Positions 32,554 to 33,094 of a DNA stretch of 33,094 bases are shown here, in pieces (within the stretch, counting starts at the first letter, position 1; every line of letters begins with the position of its first letter). The translations under genes were made by a program, and so were the position numbers. This DNA is from JBPESN01 sp051710625 (GTDB lineage Bacteria > Pseudomonadota > Gammaproteobacteria > Enterobacterales > Enterobacteriaceae): contig NZ_JBPESN010000024.1 of NCBI RefSeq assembly GCF_051710625.1, positions 1 through 33,094 of the forward strand, given 5' to 3'. The notes under the pieces were generated by a model. It did not search any database. It was given only the letters and a program-made list of their open reading frames with translations, and was not told the origin of the DNA.

Positions 32554-33094
32554 TCGGGAAACTCAGAGCGCATTATCCTGTGGCCACACTCTGCCACGTG
32601 TTCAGGGTTCATCGCAGCAGTTACAAATACTGGAAAAGTCGTCCTGACAGGCCAGACGGCAGGCGAACGGTATTGCGCAGTCAGGTTCATGAACTGCACA
32701 GTATCAGCCATGGTGCCGCTGGCGCGAGAAGTATCGCCACCATGGCAACCCAGAGAGGCTTCCGGATGGGGCGCTGGCTCGCAGGCAGGCTCATGAAAGA
32801 GCTGGGGCTGGTCAGTTGTCAGCAGCCGACGCACAGGTATAAGCGTGGCGGTCAGGAGCATGTTGCGATCCCGAATTATCTTGAGCGCCAGTTCGCTGTA
32901 ACAAAGCCAAACCAGGTATGGTGCGGCGATGTGACGTATATCTGGATCGGGAAACACTGGGCATACCTTGCGGTTGTTCTTGATCTGGTCGCGAGGAAAC
33001 CGGTGGGCTGGGCTATGTCATTCTCCCCGGACAGCAGACTGACCATCAAAGCACTGGAAATGGCATGGGAAACGCGTGGTAAACCAGCCGGAGT
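32508..33094 (+). CDS. IS3-family transposase OrfB, N-terminal part (cut by window edge)
   Basis: In the -1 frame after the slippery run, an uninterrupted frame reads GYSALDVRLPEQFSLIGKLR, HYPVATLCHVFRVHRSSYKY, WCGDVTYIW (first catalytic Asp) and AMSFSPDSRLTIKALEMAWE to the window edge. Unlike the copy at 13722-14636 it has no stop or shift in the visible 195 codons. The second Asp and the Glu lie beyond the window. This may be a functional copy and the source of transposase for the dead one. Confidence 0.88.

Larger units (their letters stand above)
32178..33094 (+). mobile_element. IS3-family element inserted in cysE (cut by window edge)
   Basis: It begins with TGTAGTGGCACACTGAATTT at 32178, the same left inverted repeat as the copy at 13714-14965 read on the minus strand. 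It runs past the window end, so about 917 of the expected ~1252 bases are visible. It carries orfA and an uninterrupted orfB part. It interrupts cysE. The target duplication cannot be checked because the other end is outside. Confidence 0.93.

Noticed and set aside
1..33094. CRISPR array, tRNA, rRNA or restriction/anti-phage island
   Set aside because: No regularly spaced repeats were seen, no tRNA or rRNA sequence was recognised, and no recognisable defence genes appear on either strand.

Overview
The window looks like the chromosome of a Sodalis-type insect endosymbiont (Sodalis glossinidius or a close ally; order Enterobacterales) in early, ongoing genome reduction. The proteins are close to E. 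coli/Yersinia orthologues and the order follows enterobacterial blocks (metF-metL-metB/metJ-rpmE-priA-cytR-ftsN-hslVU-[gap]-glpFKX-fpr-tpiA-sbp-pfkA, then cpxP-cpxRA-trmL-cysE). About half of the genes carry premature stops, frameshifts, internal deletions or insertion-sequence (IS) breaks, while housekeeping genes are intact. The species name is inference; the decay is read directly.

Layout. 1-127 is the right end of an IS3-family element that breaks metF at its start codon; the metF leader and MetJ operator survive (128-202). 541-4755 is the methionine cluster: metL (frameshifted near its C terminus), metB (dead), an intact four-box MetJ operator and intact metJ. 5169-6279 is a broken PipB/PipB2-like type III secretion effector. 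6959-9572 holds intact rpmE and priA, followed by dead cytR. 10826-13625 holds ftsN and the hslVU protease operon with a sigma-32 promoter and a 5' UTR hairpin. 13714-14965 is a complete but dead IS3 copy that lies where menA, rraA, zapB and most of glpF would be. 14966-17853 is the glycerol block: glpF remnant, glpK pseudogene, and a glpX that is open throughout but has lost active-site residues. Then come dead emrD, intact fpr and tpiA, dead sbp, intact pfkA with a Cra-like operator, and intact psiE with a CRP site. 24393-28511 is an accessory stretch: a PEP-mutase-like pseudogene lacking its metal motif, a TM2 pseudogene, an unrecognised one-stop gene, an intact LOG-family gene and a one-stop NUDIX gene. 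28526-31304 is the Cpx envelope-stress block: a recognisable CpxQ small RNA, C-terminally truncated cpxP, a perfect CpxR box, and intact cpxR and cpxA. The window ends in trmL and cysE pseudogenes, the latter cut by another IS3 copy.

Picture as a whole. Sulfate uptake (sbp), serine acetylation (cysE), cystathionine formation (metB), homoserine/aspartate kinase (metL) and methyl-folate supply (metF) are all hit within 32 kb, while MetJ and its operators persist. Glycerol use and class II FBPase are also going. Glycolysis (pfkA, tpiA), cell division, replication restart, heat-shock proteolysis and envelope-stress sensing are kept. I found no CRISPR array, rRNA, tRNA or complete prophage, and no clear new multigene system. 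The most unusual items are the effector pseudogene, the CpxQ RNA with an eroded terminator stem, the cryptically dead glpX with a self-compensating frameshift, and the stop-loss extension of HslV.
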